Assembly (NCBI GenBank): GCA_021018995.1
Contig: CM037590.1
Coordinates: 108,315,097 to 108,379,096, forward strand
Reading direction: 5' to 3'
Origin: Chloranthus sessilifolius
Taxonomy: Eukaryota > Streptophyta > Magnoliopsida > Chloranthales > Chloranthaceae
DNA: 64,000 nt
The position numbers and the translations under genes are program-made. The notes below the pieces were generated by a model. It made no database searches. It saw only the letters and a list, made by a program, of their open reading frames with translations, and was not told the DNA's origin. Shown in pieces: positions 53,425 to 64,000 of this stretch; positions within the stretch are counted from its first letter, which is position 1, and the number at the start of each line of letters is the position of its first letter.

Positions 53425-55762
53425 TGTTGGCGATTTTCTCAATTGATGCGCTTGGTTTATTGGTTGGTGGTAAAAGTCATTTAAAAATTAAAGAAAGAGT
53501 AAAACAGGGGATGGAATCAGCACAACTAAGAAATCCTAGACCTGCAAGATACAGGGTCCATTGTAGTAAGTTTTGATATGTAAGAGTTTATCCCATAGGG
53601 AAAGGTGATCTACAGCTCTAAAGGAGCCATCTCTAGTAGTCCCTCCAGATCTGACTACAAATCTGGCAGTCCTAAAAGGAGGGGAGTTTAAGGTCACTTA
53701 TTCTAAGTATTCTAAGGTACTATAATGTCTAAACTACAGAAAGGGTTGAGAGGATGGATGGAGTGTGGAAAATAAATATAAAGGGTGAGAAGTATGTTAT
53801 TGAGCCCAGATCAGAGGACTTTTGTAACTCAGATTCAGATCTGATGTTATAGAAATCCTGTCCAATGGCTACATTATCACCACTGAGGAGAAAGGATTCA
53901 ACCATCACTTCTGCCATGATTCAATCCCTTAAGGTTATAACCTGTCCACTCAAATGGTTACAGGCTATCCCATAGGGGAACCACAATCCAGGGATGGGTC
54001 AAAACATAACAAGTTAATCATTGCAGGCACTATTTCATCCAGGCTGCCAGCTCAAGAATCCATAGGGAACGTCAACCTCTAAAGTTCTATGTGTGGGGCT
54101 AAGGCTGTATAGGACCATGATAGCCCAGACACATAGAACCTGACAACCTTGATCTAGCTGTCCATTGCTTGAGTGAGGCTATAATGGTCCGATCCCACAA
54201 GCCTACAATCTCTATAACGGATCGGATCCAACATCGATGGCGGATCTATACAAATATAGGGGAGTGCGCCTCATGCAATCTCCCACCGGGCTTACAAGCT
54301 CGGTGTAAAGAAGAAGGATCCATCTTGGATCGGTGAATTAGAATCACCCTAAGCTAAACTTTGTCCACTTGAATGGTCACAGACTATCCCAGGCTATCCT
54401 CCTCATGGAGCCCAAGACAAAATAAGAATATCATTGCCACCACCACCATGGTCACAAGGCTACCGGCTCAAGCTCCCATGGGGATTTGATCTAGTGGGTC
54501 TGTGGTGGGGCTAAGGAAGGTATAGGACCATGATAGCCCGGACACAGTCACTTGGATCTGAATGGCCCTTAGAATCGATCCTCCATTGCTTTGAATCACC
54601 AAAGCAATAACGGATCCTAAAGCGGCGCCTTACAGAGCATCTCACATTCAAACACAAATCCCACAAAGTACAGATCCTATTACAGAACTTCCATTAATCT
54701 AGTTCAAAATGCATACAAAGACATAGCCAGCAAGTGCTGGACTATGGAGAGAAGGAAAAAGAAAAAGAAAACTACTTACAACTACAAAAAGAAAAACAAA
54801 ACGATCTCAGATCAGGTCTCTAAGAAATGAGATGTGTTCCCAGCTATTCCAGGATGTAGAAAAGAAAAGATGGTCTAAGCTTTCTCCTTCCTTATACCTA
54901 ACCTAAGTATGGGTATTTATAGCAGTGGTGTGGTGGCGCATTAGGGTTAGGAAACCCTAATTTTAATGATGCCACATGGCTGAATAGTGATCCTTTGATG
55001 CCTTGGAGCTCGTGCATAGAGATTTGAGCATGGGAGTGCGTGCCCTAATCGCTAGAAATTCCCAGAAAGTCCTCTGCTGAAGAGATGGAAGTTTGAGGTT
55101 CAGAGCTTCGCTAGGTAGCCATTATTTCCCAGACTTGTCGCGTGGTAGCTTTTTCTCTTCGCTAGGATGATTTGAAATTGAAACTTCAGCCATCGCGAGG
55201 TTGGCTTGGTTTGCTCTTCAGGCAGTCGCGAGGTTGGAGTTCAAGCAGTCGCTGGGTTGATCTTCGTGAGGACAGATTTGAATAGTGCGAGAACTTCGCG
55301 AGCACTTCTCTTCACTGGACTTCGCGAGTTACCTCACGAGGCTTTAATGAGTTCTGAACTGTGTGAGGTTCCATGTCTTAACTGATCTTCGCGAGGGTGG
55401 CTTTGCCTTCGCAAGGATGCTCTCTTCTTGAATGGCGCGAGAACTGCGCAAGGAGTTCTCTTCTGATAATTGTATCCTGCGGCGACTGCACAACAGCTGT
55501 GCGAGGAGTCTTCTGAAGCTCTCTCTTCTCAGCCGTTCTGAGCGAACTGCACGAGGTTGAGAGAGGTTTACTTTGAACTGCATGAGTCCATCCTTCTGAG
55601 GGACTTTTGGTGCCAAAACAGGCTCCTTAGCAGGATTCCTGGCCTTATTTCACTGCTGGTTATTACTTACATAAAACACTTTACAAGGACTTATTAGGTG
55701 GCTATGGGTCTAATCAAAGGTTAAGTTAAAGGGTGAAAAGTGGTACTTTTCAGGTCTTAACA
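53425..55762 (-). repeat. 5' LTR of element B (2338 bp)
   Basis: Same ends as 42635-45178. 54140-54620 carries an unusual cluster of small deletions relative to the other LTR. U3 lacks about 120 bases near 55590 that are present at 44850-44990. TATA near 54911-54922, motif array 55130-55590. Confidence 0.9.
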
Positions 55763-55767
55763 AGTAT

Positions 55768-57586
55768 GTGCGGTGGTTTAGTGCGTTGGGTGGCAGGTGC
55801 CTCTTCACAAGTCCCTTCCATGGGAGTGGCTCTTTCGCGATCAGTGGGTCAGAGTCGGCGTCGACTTTGAGGGAGAGGTTGGCTACGTTGGAGTAGGGCC
55901 ATCTCACCGCGAGCATGCGGAGGGATTTAGACCCTCTCCATGAGGAGATGCTACACTCCTTAGCCTCCTCGATTGCTCAGGCTAGGGCAGCAGAGGATGA
56001 GTTGGGGGCTAAGCTAGCGGAGACTCGACAACTCCTGGCGAGTTAATTTATGTTTTTTTTTGTATTATGTGAACTCGGTCTTCTAATCGTTCTGACATGG
56101 TTGTAGTGTCTCATTTTATTTTATCTTGGACAGGCTGAGAGGGAGGGAGGTTGCTCGTCAGGCAGCCCTGCTGGATGTCTATCGTAGTCAGCAGCTGGCT
56201 GACCGGGAGGCAGCGGGTAGTCTACGTTCTAAGGTTGATCGATTGGTAAGTGTCTTTATAAATATGGTTTTATTAATTATTAGCATTATGAGCTTGCCAA
56301 TTGATGTGTTTAATATTATTCATAAAATGTTGAGCTCGCTGCTTGAGGTTCCGTTCGGGCATTTGATCCTATTTCTGTTGCTTCCTCCAGTCGAGAGGAT
56401 CCAACGATGGCTCAGCTTCGGGCCAAGCTAGATCATTAGGTAAGTTCCATTCAATCTTTTATTTTGTTTATGTCATTACATTAGTTTGTCGGGTGTCATT
56501 GTTTCGCTTTCTTAGTAGCTTACTATTATCATGCGGTGTATTTCAGCGTCGAGTTGTCGAGGATCTTCAGGCGAGGGAGGCTACTGCTGCCCCTCTACAC
56601 TTAGAGAGTCAAGTATAGGTTTTTTTTTATATGGTGTAATTCTATTTATGTTATTTCATCTTTATTTTATTCTGACATGTATTGTGTTGGTTCATTTGGT
56701 TCTTTGTGCAGGCTGTTCCGGAGTCCGCTCCTAAGGCTCCCCCTTAGGAGTCTGTTCCTATCCCAACTCAAGTATGTTTTAGTTATTGTGTTTGTAGTTT
56801 ATTTGTCATTATAGTATTTTTCTGATGTATTTGTTCGTTCTTATTGCAGCCGCCTACGTTCATTGTTCCTTCCATACCTCCTGCTGATCCAGTGACGGCT
56901 GAGACGGTTGGGCGACTCTTGGAGGAGAGGCTAGATCTGATATATTCCTTTCCTTTTCAATGTTTCTTACTTTGTTCATGTATATATTAGTTTTCCTTTG
57001 ACTTGGTGTGGTTATGCAGGTCCATCAACTTGAGGAGGTGCGTCTATAGGCGGCACGAGCGCACGCCACTCCCGAGGCGAGATGAATCCTCGGGGAGACA
57101 CAGAGTTGCAACGACTTGTTTGTCGAGATGATGGCTGTGCAGAGGACTCAGATTGAGGCATTAGAGGCAGCGCATCGGGCAATACAGACAGAGTTACAGG
57201 CGACCCTAGATCAGCTACAGTATCATTTAGCAAGGAGTGAGCAGGGGATACATAGGTTGGCTCATCAACGTGGTGGGTCAGAGTCAAGGGCTACGGGTTC
57301 CTCAGTCGGGCAGTCTTGTCACATGTCCCATGATCGTGTCAGGAGTGATGCTCATGAGGATTCTATTATTCGTGAGGTTCTTGTGAGGTATCTTCCTCAT
57401 CCATGATTGAGGTGGTCTGTTAGCCAGACGAGTGAGGGGGGTTCTGTAGTAGGGCCTCGTCGTCTAAAGGTTCCAAGGAATCCAGGTGTTGGGATTGTGT
57501 TTTTAGAGGACTAGTTTGTGGACCTCCGAGATGATGATACTGGAGACAGCGGCGGTCGACCATCCCAGCGGCAACATAGGGAGTAG
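55768..57586 (+). pseudogene. Antisense plant-mobile-domain gene of C, 3' exons
   Basis: The exon split by B resumes VRWFSALGGRCLF and runs into a coiled-coil region (RRDLDPLHEEMLHSLASSIA, LGAKLAETRQLLAS). Small exons with good splice sites follow: 56134-56245 (CAG/GCTG; TTG/GTAAGT), 56391-56439 (CCAG/TCGA; TTAG/GTAAG), then from 56547 (TTTCAG/CGTC). Several of these are Arg/Glu/Leu-rich, consistent with an extended coiled coil. The last exon (about 57026-57586) includes QRTQIEALEAAHRAIQTELQ and ends GRPSQRQHRE. In-frame stops occur at 57404 (TGA where CGA is likely) and 57512. The host-type function of PMD proteins is silencing; here the gene is a decayed passenger. Confidence 0.6.
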
Positions 57587-57640
57587 GTGTGTGTGTGTGT
57601 GTTTATTTTGTATTCATTGTATGTGTGTGTTGTATATATA

Positions 57641-57654
57641 GGGGGGATGCCCCC
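57641..57654 (+). terminator. 3'-end hairpin H3 of the antisense gene
   Basis: GGGGG-GATG-CCCCC, followed by GGTGATAAGTGTAAA, 55 bases after the stop codon of the antisense gene. Same design and same following bases as H1. Confidence 0.55.
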
Positions 57655-57659
57655 GGTGA

Positions 57660-59209
57660 TAAGTGTAAAAAGAAATGAAAAGATTTTGACATATATAGAG
57701 AGATTTTTGGTTTAGATATACCTGATTGGCTCTTTTTCTTTTAGTTATCTCTTGCGTCTACTTTTTCTTTTTAGTTGCTTCAGCGCCATCGACCGTCATT
57801 GGAACTTGGATGCTTCCTGAGCTGACCCGGTGATGGTTGAAGGTTGCCTCGTATCTTCACATGTGAGAGTAATGTTGTTAGTAGTTTTTGTTCTCCCCCT
57901 TTCTAGTTGCCAAGGGGGGTAAGTGTCTCAGACCGGAGTCTGGTAGCAAAAGATGGATATGTGCTCTCTTTTTTTTCTTTTTTTTTCTTCTTTTTTTTTT
58001 TTGAAATGACAACAATGCAACAGGGAAAGCAAATAGCTAAGATAGAAATAATAACACAACGATAAAAAATAATAATGCCCCTAGTGTAGGAGCGTGGTAG
58101 GATTGGCAGTATGGTATCTTCGATAGCACTTTTCAAATGGTAAATTCGTCGTTCCTCATCTTCTTTGTGGACAAGCCGGCGCTTCTGATATGATTCTTCT
58201 TCTAATCTAAAAAAATATCCCAGCGTCAAGATGCAATGCAGCTTTTCATGGTTTCGAGATGAGCATTTTGGGTCTATAAGCAGTCATGGGTATTTGGTGA
58301 GTTAGTTTTGAAGAAAAGTTGACCGATGCTGTCAACGAACCGGGGAGGTCTCTTTGATTAGGTTAGTTGTGTACGGGGGTCTATCCTAGGGCGGTGGTCA
58401 TCCTATCCCATGGCTATTAGGGAGAAGTATGGTAGGTATAGTAGGTGATTGCATCAGTCGTCATTCATCAGTTTTCAGTTTCATTTCTAGGAGTATCCTG
58501 TAAGGCTTTTGATTTATCGTCCAAAATAAAAAAAAAAATAGAGGAGGGAGGTAAGGCTCAGTGATGCGAGGAATAGTTTATATCTAATGCTTTCTAAAAG
58601 GGGTAGGTAACAATCTTTCTCAGAGGGATACGAGATGCCATGATCGAGCTCTTCATCATGTTTCGGCACCATCAAAATCTCACATTTTATGATTAGCAGG
58701 AGTTTGTCCCCTTCTCGTCACCTTACGATGACATCTAGTAGTATGGGGACATCAGGGGTGCCCTAGCAACTTGCTTATACACTTCTAGTAATGTTATTAG
58801 GGATGTCCTCACGGTCTGCTTATGCTTCCCTGAGCTCATTGACTTGTTCATTCGTCATAATGCTCTCACTCAACATTTGACATGTAAATGCATATTTTTT
58901 TTGAAAGCATCCTGCTAGCGCAAGAATAATGAGTTTTGATTGAATCTAACATTTTTATTTTTTTGCTCTAACGTCTCCTCCAATGGCGAAGGAAGGAAAA
59001 TAAGGATCGAGCATTACTTATGCTTTTGAAAGAGGTTAGATAGGTCACTAGTCCTTTAATCAGGTTGCCCGAGTGAGAAAAGGTGGGCGATAAATCAGAG
59101 GTCTTAAGGACATTCTAAGAATCGAAGGCGTACGACCAATGAATGGGTCGTGAAGACTACGAGGATAATAAGTATCAGTATTTAACCATGGAATGTGACG
59201 ATCATAGGG
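57660..59209. other. Non-coding stretch between the convergent antisense gene and pol of C
   Basis: No gene supported. It has a T-rich run (57965-58000) and a poly-A run near 58530. The two genes point at each other across this interval. Confidence 0.55.
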
Positions 59210-60380
59210 CTAAGGGTAATATTTTCTAAGGTACATGACGTTCCAAGGGCTAGGGAGTTCTTCCCTGTCTTGGTTTGCCAGTTTGCAGGCATTTCCAGGG
59301 TATGCGGCTGTTATGACATATGGGCCTTCCCAGTTCGGTTTTAGTTTTCCTTTCAGATGGGCATGCTTAAAAGGCATGATTTTCTTCAAGACTAATTCCC
59401 CAATATTAAAGGTTCATTCAAGGACTCTTATCGTAAGTCTTGGCCACTCTCCTCTGATATACCTGAGCGTGTTCAGCTGCCCTTAGACATGTTTCATCGA
59501 GCTACTCTAGCTACGTGAGTAGGGCAATTCTCCTCTCATCCAAGGATAGCTCATCATCAAGTTGAATCCACAAGAATGGTACTTGTATCTCATATGGTAG
59601 GACTGCCTCCATCTAGTAGGTAAGGAGGTAGGGAGTTTAGTCAGTGGTCGTATGAATAGAGGTCCTATAGGCCCAAAGTGCTTCTGATAGTCGTTCAAGC
59701 CAGTCGACTCCATTGCTTGTTTCGACTGTACGTTTCAGGATTCAAATCAGCATTTTATTCATAGCTTCTGCCTATCTATTGCCCTAAGGGTAGAACGGTG
59801 ATGAGTGGCGTAGATCAATGCCATACTTCTTGCATAACTTCTTCATTTTCTCCATGATAAAATATGGTCCGTTGTCAGTGGCAAACATCCTGGGTACTCC
59901 AAACCTGGTGATGATATTTCGAACGATAAACTCTACGAGTGTTGAAGTGGTGATTCTGACATAGGATTCAGCTACTACCCATTTGGTGTAGTATTTGGTT
60001 GCTGTAAGTCTGAACGCGTGCTTGTGAGTGTTCCCAATGGTGTCTATGAAAGGTCCAATGACATCAAAGGCTCACATCAAAAATGGCCATGGGGAGGTCA
60101 TACTATTCAATGCAACTGATGGAGCTTTGACGAGTGCAGCATGTTCTTAGCACTGCTTGTAGGATTGGACGTAGAGGTGGCAATCTCTTATCATTGTCGG
60201 TCAGAAGTAGCCTTGTTGTGCGACTTGATCGGCGAGTCTCTGTCTACCGGAGTGGGCATCGTAGGCACTGGCATGTGGTTCTCGGATGATGTATTCTCCT
60301 TCGACAGTCGTGACTCATCGTAGCAGTACTCTTTTAGTGAAGGCCTCTTTGTCTAATATTTTGTCGAGTATGTAAAATCG
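59210..60380 (-). pseudogene. Integrase of element C
   Basis: The HHCC region is near 60290-60150 (ASAYDAHSGRQRLADQVAQQ, GYFWPTMIRDC). Core: AFDVIGPFIDTIGN for the first Asp, FATDNGPYFI for the second, and ADAMN-type region reading AEAMNKMLI near 59750. The C-terminal end reads WEGPYVITAAYPGNA and SPWNVMYLRKYYP with stop at 59210. Multiple stops and frameshifts. Wording as in Tat/Ogre elements. Confidence 0.82.
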
Positions 60381-61060
60381 TGCATATCGGTTCCTTATAT
60401 TCTTCCATTCAATCTTCGTGTCGAAATACCACAGTTATCCGTCATCGATCGATGATTTTTCAAATCTGAACATAGCGACTTCGATTTCTGTCTTGACGTG
60501 CTTTTCTAGGGTGATTGCTTTTTTCGGTCCTGTACTTTTGGAGAGGACGGGTAATTCTCTTTTGACGGTCCATGCTACCTCGTGGGCGGGTACTGTCAAC
60601 TTTTCGATAAAGAAGGTCTTGGTACTTTGCTCGATAGGTATTTAGATGATCGAGGCTAGCGTCGCTAAGGAATCTGTGAGCTTATTTTCTAATCTAGGAA
60701 TGTGCGTGAAAGAGATTCTTTTAAATTTTTTTACTAAATATTGAGCAATTTCTAGGTATGCCATTAGTCTCCTTTCCTTAGTTTTCTATTCTCCTATAAC
60801 TTGTGAAATTACTAGTTTGGAATCACCGATGATTTTTAACTGTTTAACACCAAGCTGTAGTGCTGCTCATACTTCAGCTATAAAGGGTTCGTATTCTGCG
60901 ACATTGTTAGTGACAGGGAAATCTAGTTAAAAAGCTTTAGGTATGACAACTCCTTCTAGGCTTAGGAGGATTATCCTGATTCCTTTTCCTTTATGATTTA
61001 GAGCGCCGTCAAAATATGAGGTCTTATCGGGCTCTTTATTATGAATCGTGAATAGGTCTT
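60381..61060 (-). pseudogene. Second (archaeal-type) RNase H of element C
   Basis: Downstream of the ordinary RNase H a second acidic-site enzyme is readable: SYFDGALNHKGKGIRII, NNVAEYEPFIAEV and LKIIGDSKLVISQV, i.e. the D, E and D positions. Tat-clade elements are known to carry such an extra RNase H. Stops near 60930, 60890 and 60785. Confidence 0.75.
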
Positions 61061-62250
61061 CATCGAGAAAATCCACATGCACGGGCTCATCACTCGGCAG
61101 CGGAAGATCTGTAAGATAATCAGTGACTGCTTGCCCTTTGATCGACTTCTGCGTGATGTAAGTGATATCGAATTCTTACAGGAGCATTTGCCAGTGAGCG
61201 ATCTTTCCTGATGTTGCAGCCTTTTCGAATACATACTTCAAAGGGTCCATTCGAGCTAGTACTAGTATTTTATGTGCTTCGAAGTATTATCATAATTTGT
61301 TAGAGGCCCACACTAATGTGAGGCAAGTCTTCTCCATTGAAGTGTATTTTTGTTCGTATTCGACCATCGTCCTACTGAGGTAGTAGATAGCCTTCTCTCT
61401 CTTGCCATCTTCTTCATATTGTCCCAGAATTACTCCCATTGCTTTGTCGTTCGCTGAGGGGTATAGAATTAGGGGTCTTCTGGAGATAGGTGGCGACAGT
61501 ATTGGCAGGTTAAGGAGGTACTTCTTGATGTTGTCGAAGGCTTGCTTACACTGGTAATCCCATTTGTACTCAGCTCCTCCATTAAGTAGTCTATAGAAAG
61601 GATCGCATCTGTTCGAATAGTGGGAGATAAATCTTTTGATGAATTACAATCTTCCTATTAGGCCTCATAACTCTTTGATATTACTGGGAGACGACATCTC
61701 GAGGATGGCTCTGACTTTTGCAGGGTCAACTTCAATCCCTCGCTTTCTAACTATGAAACAAAGTAATTTTCTAGAAGTGACCTCGAAGACATATTTCTCT
61801 GGGTTCATTTTTAGCTGATATTTATTAGCTCTTTGTAACACCAGTCGAAGCGCTTCAACATGTCCTACTCACGTTTGGGACTTTACTAATATGTCATCGA
61901 CATAGACTTCTACACACTTAGGCATCATGTCTTGAAAGATAGCCATCATGGCGCATTGATACGTGGCTCCTGCGTTATTGAGCCCAAAAGGTATGATGAC
62001 ATAACAGTATGTTTCCCATGGTGTGGTGAAAGAGGTCTTCTCTTGTCAGACTTTGTTAATTTGGTCTGATTATATCCAGAGAAACCGTCCATAAAGGATA
62101 GCATCTCATGTCCAGCTGTGTTGTCGACTAGAGTGTCAATGTGTGGAAGTGGGAAGTCATCTTTTGGGCATGCCTGGTTGAGGTTTCGGAAGTCGATGCA
62201 AACCCGTACTCTGCCATCTTTCTTGACGATAAGTACTATCTTGGCCACCT
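61061..62250 (-). pseudogene. Reverse transcriptase and RNase H of element C
   Basis: RT: KIVLIVKKDGRVRVCIDFRN, DDFPLPHIDTLVDNTAGHEM, SFMDGFSGYNQ, then a frameshift near 62050. Further on the frame reads FTTPWETYCYVIIPFGLNNA and the intact catalytic VYVDDILVKS near 61908-61880. RNase H with LGQYEEDGKREKAIYYLSR near 61430 and an ILVLARMDPLKY region near 61260. Many stops. Confidence 0.85.
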
Positions 62251-63600
62251 ACTTAGGGTAAAGAACGACTCGGAGAAATTTAGCTTTGTGTAACTTGTCA
62301 ACTTCCTCCTTAACTTGAAGGGCGGTTTGTGGGTGCATCTTGTAGAGTTTCTGCTTAACAGGCTTTGCGTCGGGTTCTAAGACAAGGCGATGTTCTACTA
62401 AACTTGGGTCTAAATCGGGCATGTCCTCATAAGACCATGCAAAGGAATTGAGGTGTTCTTGCAGGACTTGTATAATTTGTTGGCGTTCCTTGGAGTTAAG
62501 CGTTGCACTAATCAATAGCTTCTTGGGTTTCTCTTCAGTGCCAAAGTTAAGTTCTTTCGTGGGTTCCGCGGCAGCTTGGGTTTGCTCATCGAAACGCTTC
62601 ATAACCCATTGGAAGTCCAGTGCCTCCTCGCCAACTAGTGTTCTTTCTTCGTCCTCGGTAAGTTTGTATACTGTGAAATTGCTACACTGGGGATCTGAGT
62701 TTGCGAAAGGTAACCCTTCATCGGCACAATCTATGACAGAGAGATCTTCGGTAAGGTGAAGGTCAAGACTACTGATTATTCTCTCAAAGTCACGAAGTAT
62801 CTCGTCCGATATTATCACTGGCTTGTTGTTTAGCTGGGACGCTTTACGTCCTTGTGCGAGTAATGGGATAGAAACCTTAGGAGAAAAGTCTCCCTGTTGC
62901 CCACAAATTTGGTTCGGGATGAAGAGTTTTCTTTCTTTTATGAGGTTTTCTGATTTTTTTGGATTTCGTATTTCTGAATTTTTAGGGTTTTCTAATTTTT
63001 CTATTTTTTTTATTTTTGACAATAAATATGGTATAGGGTCGGTTGCCTCAAGGGGCACTGGGAGAATTGCTTCCTCTAGTTGAGGGAGCGAGACGGCTGT
63101 TGGAGCCGTTCAGACGATTCTTCGAGAAATGTGGACTTATTGTAAATTTGGCATTTTTTTTGGGTCCTCATCAGATGAGATCTTTCAAATGAGTGACGCT
63201 CGTGACAGCGGCGCTAACGCTTAGACTTCTCCTACCACATTTATCACCTCTTCTCCGAAAAAACTCTGAAGATCGAGTCAATTGAACTATCATCCTCTGG
63301 GTCGTAATAATATTGTTCTTTCCACCGAGGGAGATCTCCCAAAGGATCCTCAGGGGTAGCGAGTTTTTTCCTTGATCTTCATAATACATTAGGATGAGCA
63401 CGCATGCTCGACAGCGAGGTTGATAATGGTGAAGAATGCAGGGGGATCCCCAAGGACATTCCCATCCTTCTAGGTTAGAGTCAAAGACAGTGTCGAATTC
63501 ATCTTCTTGATCTGATGGTGCTAGAAGTCCTAGATTGGCTCACTCTGCTAACTCAAGTATTGGGATGTCTATCCAGTAGTCCTCGTCATCACTCGGGGGA
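62251..63600 (-). pseudogene. Pol linker between protease and RT of element C
   Basis: The open frame 63058-62249 has a Lys-rich repeat (KIKKIEKLENPKNSEIRNPK), then an acidic stretch and the conserved pre-RT motif LLISATLNSKERQQIIQVLQ, HLNSFAWSYEDMPDLDPSLV, HRLVLEPDAKPVKQKLYKM. It ends at a stop 62249 exactly where RT resumes. 63600-63060 is a low-quality acidic linker (EEEWQPPPSDDEDYW near 63590). Confidence 0.75.
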
Positions 63601-64000
63601 GGTTGCCACTCTTCCTCTAGAAAATTTCGTTATAAGTCTAAGGCAAACTCATAGCTTGATAGTTCCTTTGACAAAGCGACGCGAGCCATCATAAGCTATG
63701 AGTGACAGTGTGGAGGGCCTGACATCCTGCTCCGTGTATTCGAGCATTTTTAACATGATGAGAGGGCAGATGTTAAGCCCTGCTCTCGTGTCAATGAGTG
63801 CGTGTGTTACGGAGAGTCCGCTAATTATGACCGTAAGATATATGGGGGCCTCACTCTCGCGGAGTGACTCTTTAGGCATGTCTGCTTCTGTAAAAGTGAG
63901 CGCCAGAGGTTGCGCCATGACCGAAATGATTTGATGAAGCTCATCTAGGGCCGTATCCTTATCCACTTGCGTGTCTTCAAGTGTCCTTATCAACAACCGG
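63601..64000 (-). pseudogene. Aspartic protease of element C (DTRAG active site), partial
   Basis: It reads IYLTVIISGLSVTHALIDTR, then AGLNICPLIML, LEYTEQDVRPSTLSLIAYDG. Tat/Ogre proteases have DTGAG; here the Gly is Arg, so it should be inactive. It runs off the right edge of the window. Confidence 0.8.

Larger units (their letters stand above)
42635..55762 (-). mobile_element. Element B: Athila-lineage retrotransposon lacking pol
   Basis: LTRs at 42635-45178 and 53425-55762. The internal 8.2 kb holds, on the minus strand, PBS, gag, an internal promoter region, ORF3 and the 3' non-coding block. Protease, RT, RNase H and integrase are entirely absent. Perfect TSD AGTAT. The LTRs differ at about 7 of the first 180 bases. 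Being pol-less it would need Pol from a relative such as A's family. Confidence 0.92.
12603..64000 (-). mobile_element. Element C: Tat/Ogre-like retrotransposon with antisense gene, partial
   Basis: Minus-strand order from the right edge: protease, RT, RNase H, second RNase H, integrase (ending at 59210), a non-coding stretch, an antisense (+ strand) multi-exon gene region (about 37790-57654), PPT and 3' LTR at 12603-15388. The RT wording (VCIDFRNLNQACPKDDFPLP, SFMDGFSGYNQ) and the extra RNase H are those of the Tat clade. Elements A and B are nested within it. Without A and B the part of C in the window is about 18 kb. The 5' LTR, PBS and gag are beyond 64000. Confidence 0.85.

Noticed and set aside
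57903-58229. 108-codon minus frame with a Lys run
   Set aside because: It contains a T-rich homopolymer tract read in reverse. No similarity to Tat/Ogre proteins, and it lies downstream of the pol stop.

Overview
This is a window of plant nuclear DNA, almost certainly from a flowering plant. It is gene-poor and built from LTR retrotransposons of the Ty3/Gypsy group inserted into one another. No ordinary single-copy host gene, tRNA, rRNA or microbial gene was recognised. The lineage signs are a Met-tRNA-type primer site with Tekay/Del-like RT, Asp-tRNA-type primer sites with Athila-like Gag/Pol, and a Tat/Ogre-like Pol with a second RNase H and an antisense plant-mobile-domain gene. I cannot name the species.

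Layout. Bases 1-1386 are AT-rich, non-coding and partly duplicated. Element 1 (Tekay/Del-like, + strand) starts at 1387 with a 3.3-kb LTR, then PBS, gag, PR, RT, RNase H and the start of integrase, and is cut at 8732. Element 2 (Athila-lineage deletion derivative, + strand, 8733-12593, TSD ACAGG) sits in that integrase. Four bases beyond its TSD begins element C (Tat/Ogre-like, - strand, 12603 to beyond 64000). C holds its 3' LTR (12603-15388), a long non-coding and antisense-gene region (15389-57654) and a decayed pol (59210 to the right edge). Element A (Athila, - strand, 16059-36404, TSD CTTAG) is nested in C's left part. A solo Tekay-type LTR S (22389-24972, TSD TGGGA) sits inside A's ORF3. 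Element B (Athila, - strand, 42635-55762, TSD AGTAT) splits an exon of C's antisense gene and has lost all of its pol.

Nesting reaches four levels: element 1, then C, then A, then S. The rest of element 1's integrase and its 3' LTR should lie beyond C's right end, outside this window. All proteins carry stops or frameshifts, so the whole stack looks like old, probably methylated heterochromatin.

The most interesting signal is regulatory. Each LTR family carries an array of its own short, largely palindromic, CpG-containing motif. In elements A, B and C the same motif array, followed by a TATA box, appears again inside the element, upstream of another gene: ORF3 in A and B, and the antisense genes in C. 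This suggests that promoter modules are duplicated with a family-specific recognition motif. Two covarying hairpins were also found: one shared by the two Tekay LTRs, and one repeated at the 3' ends of C's antisense units.
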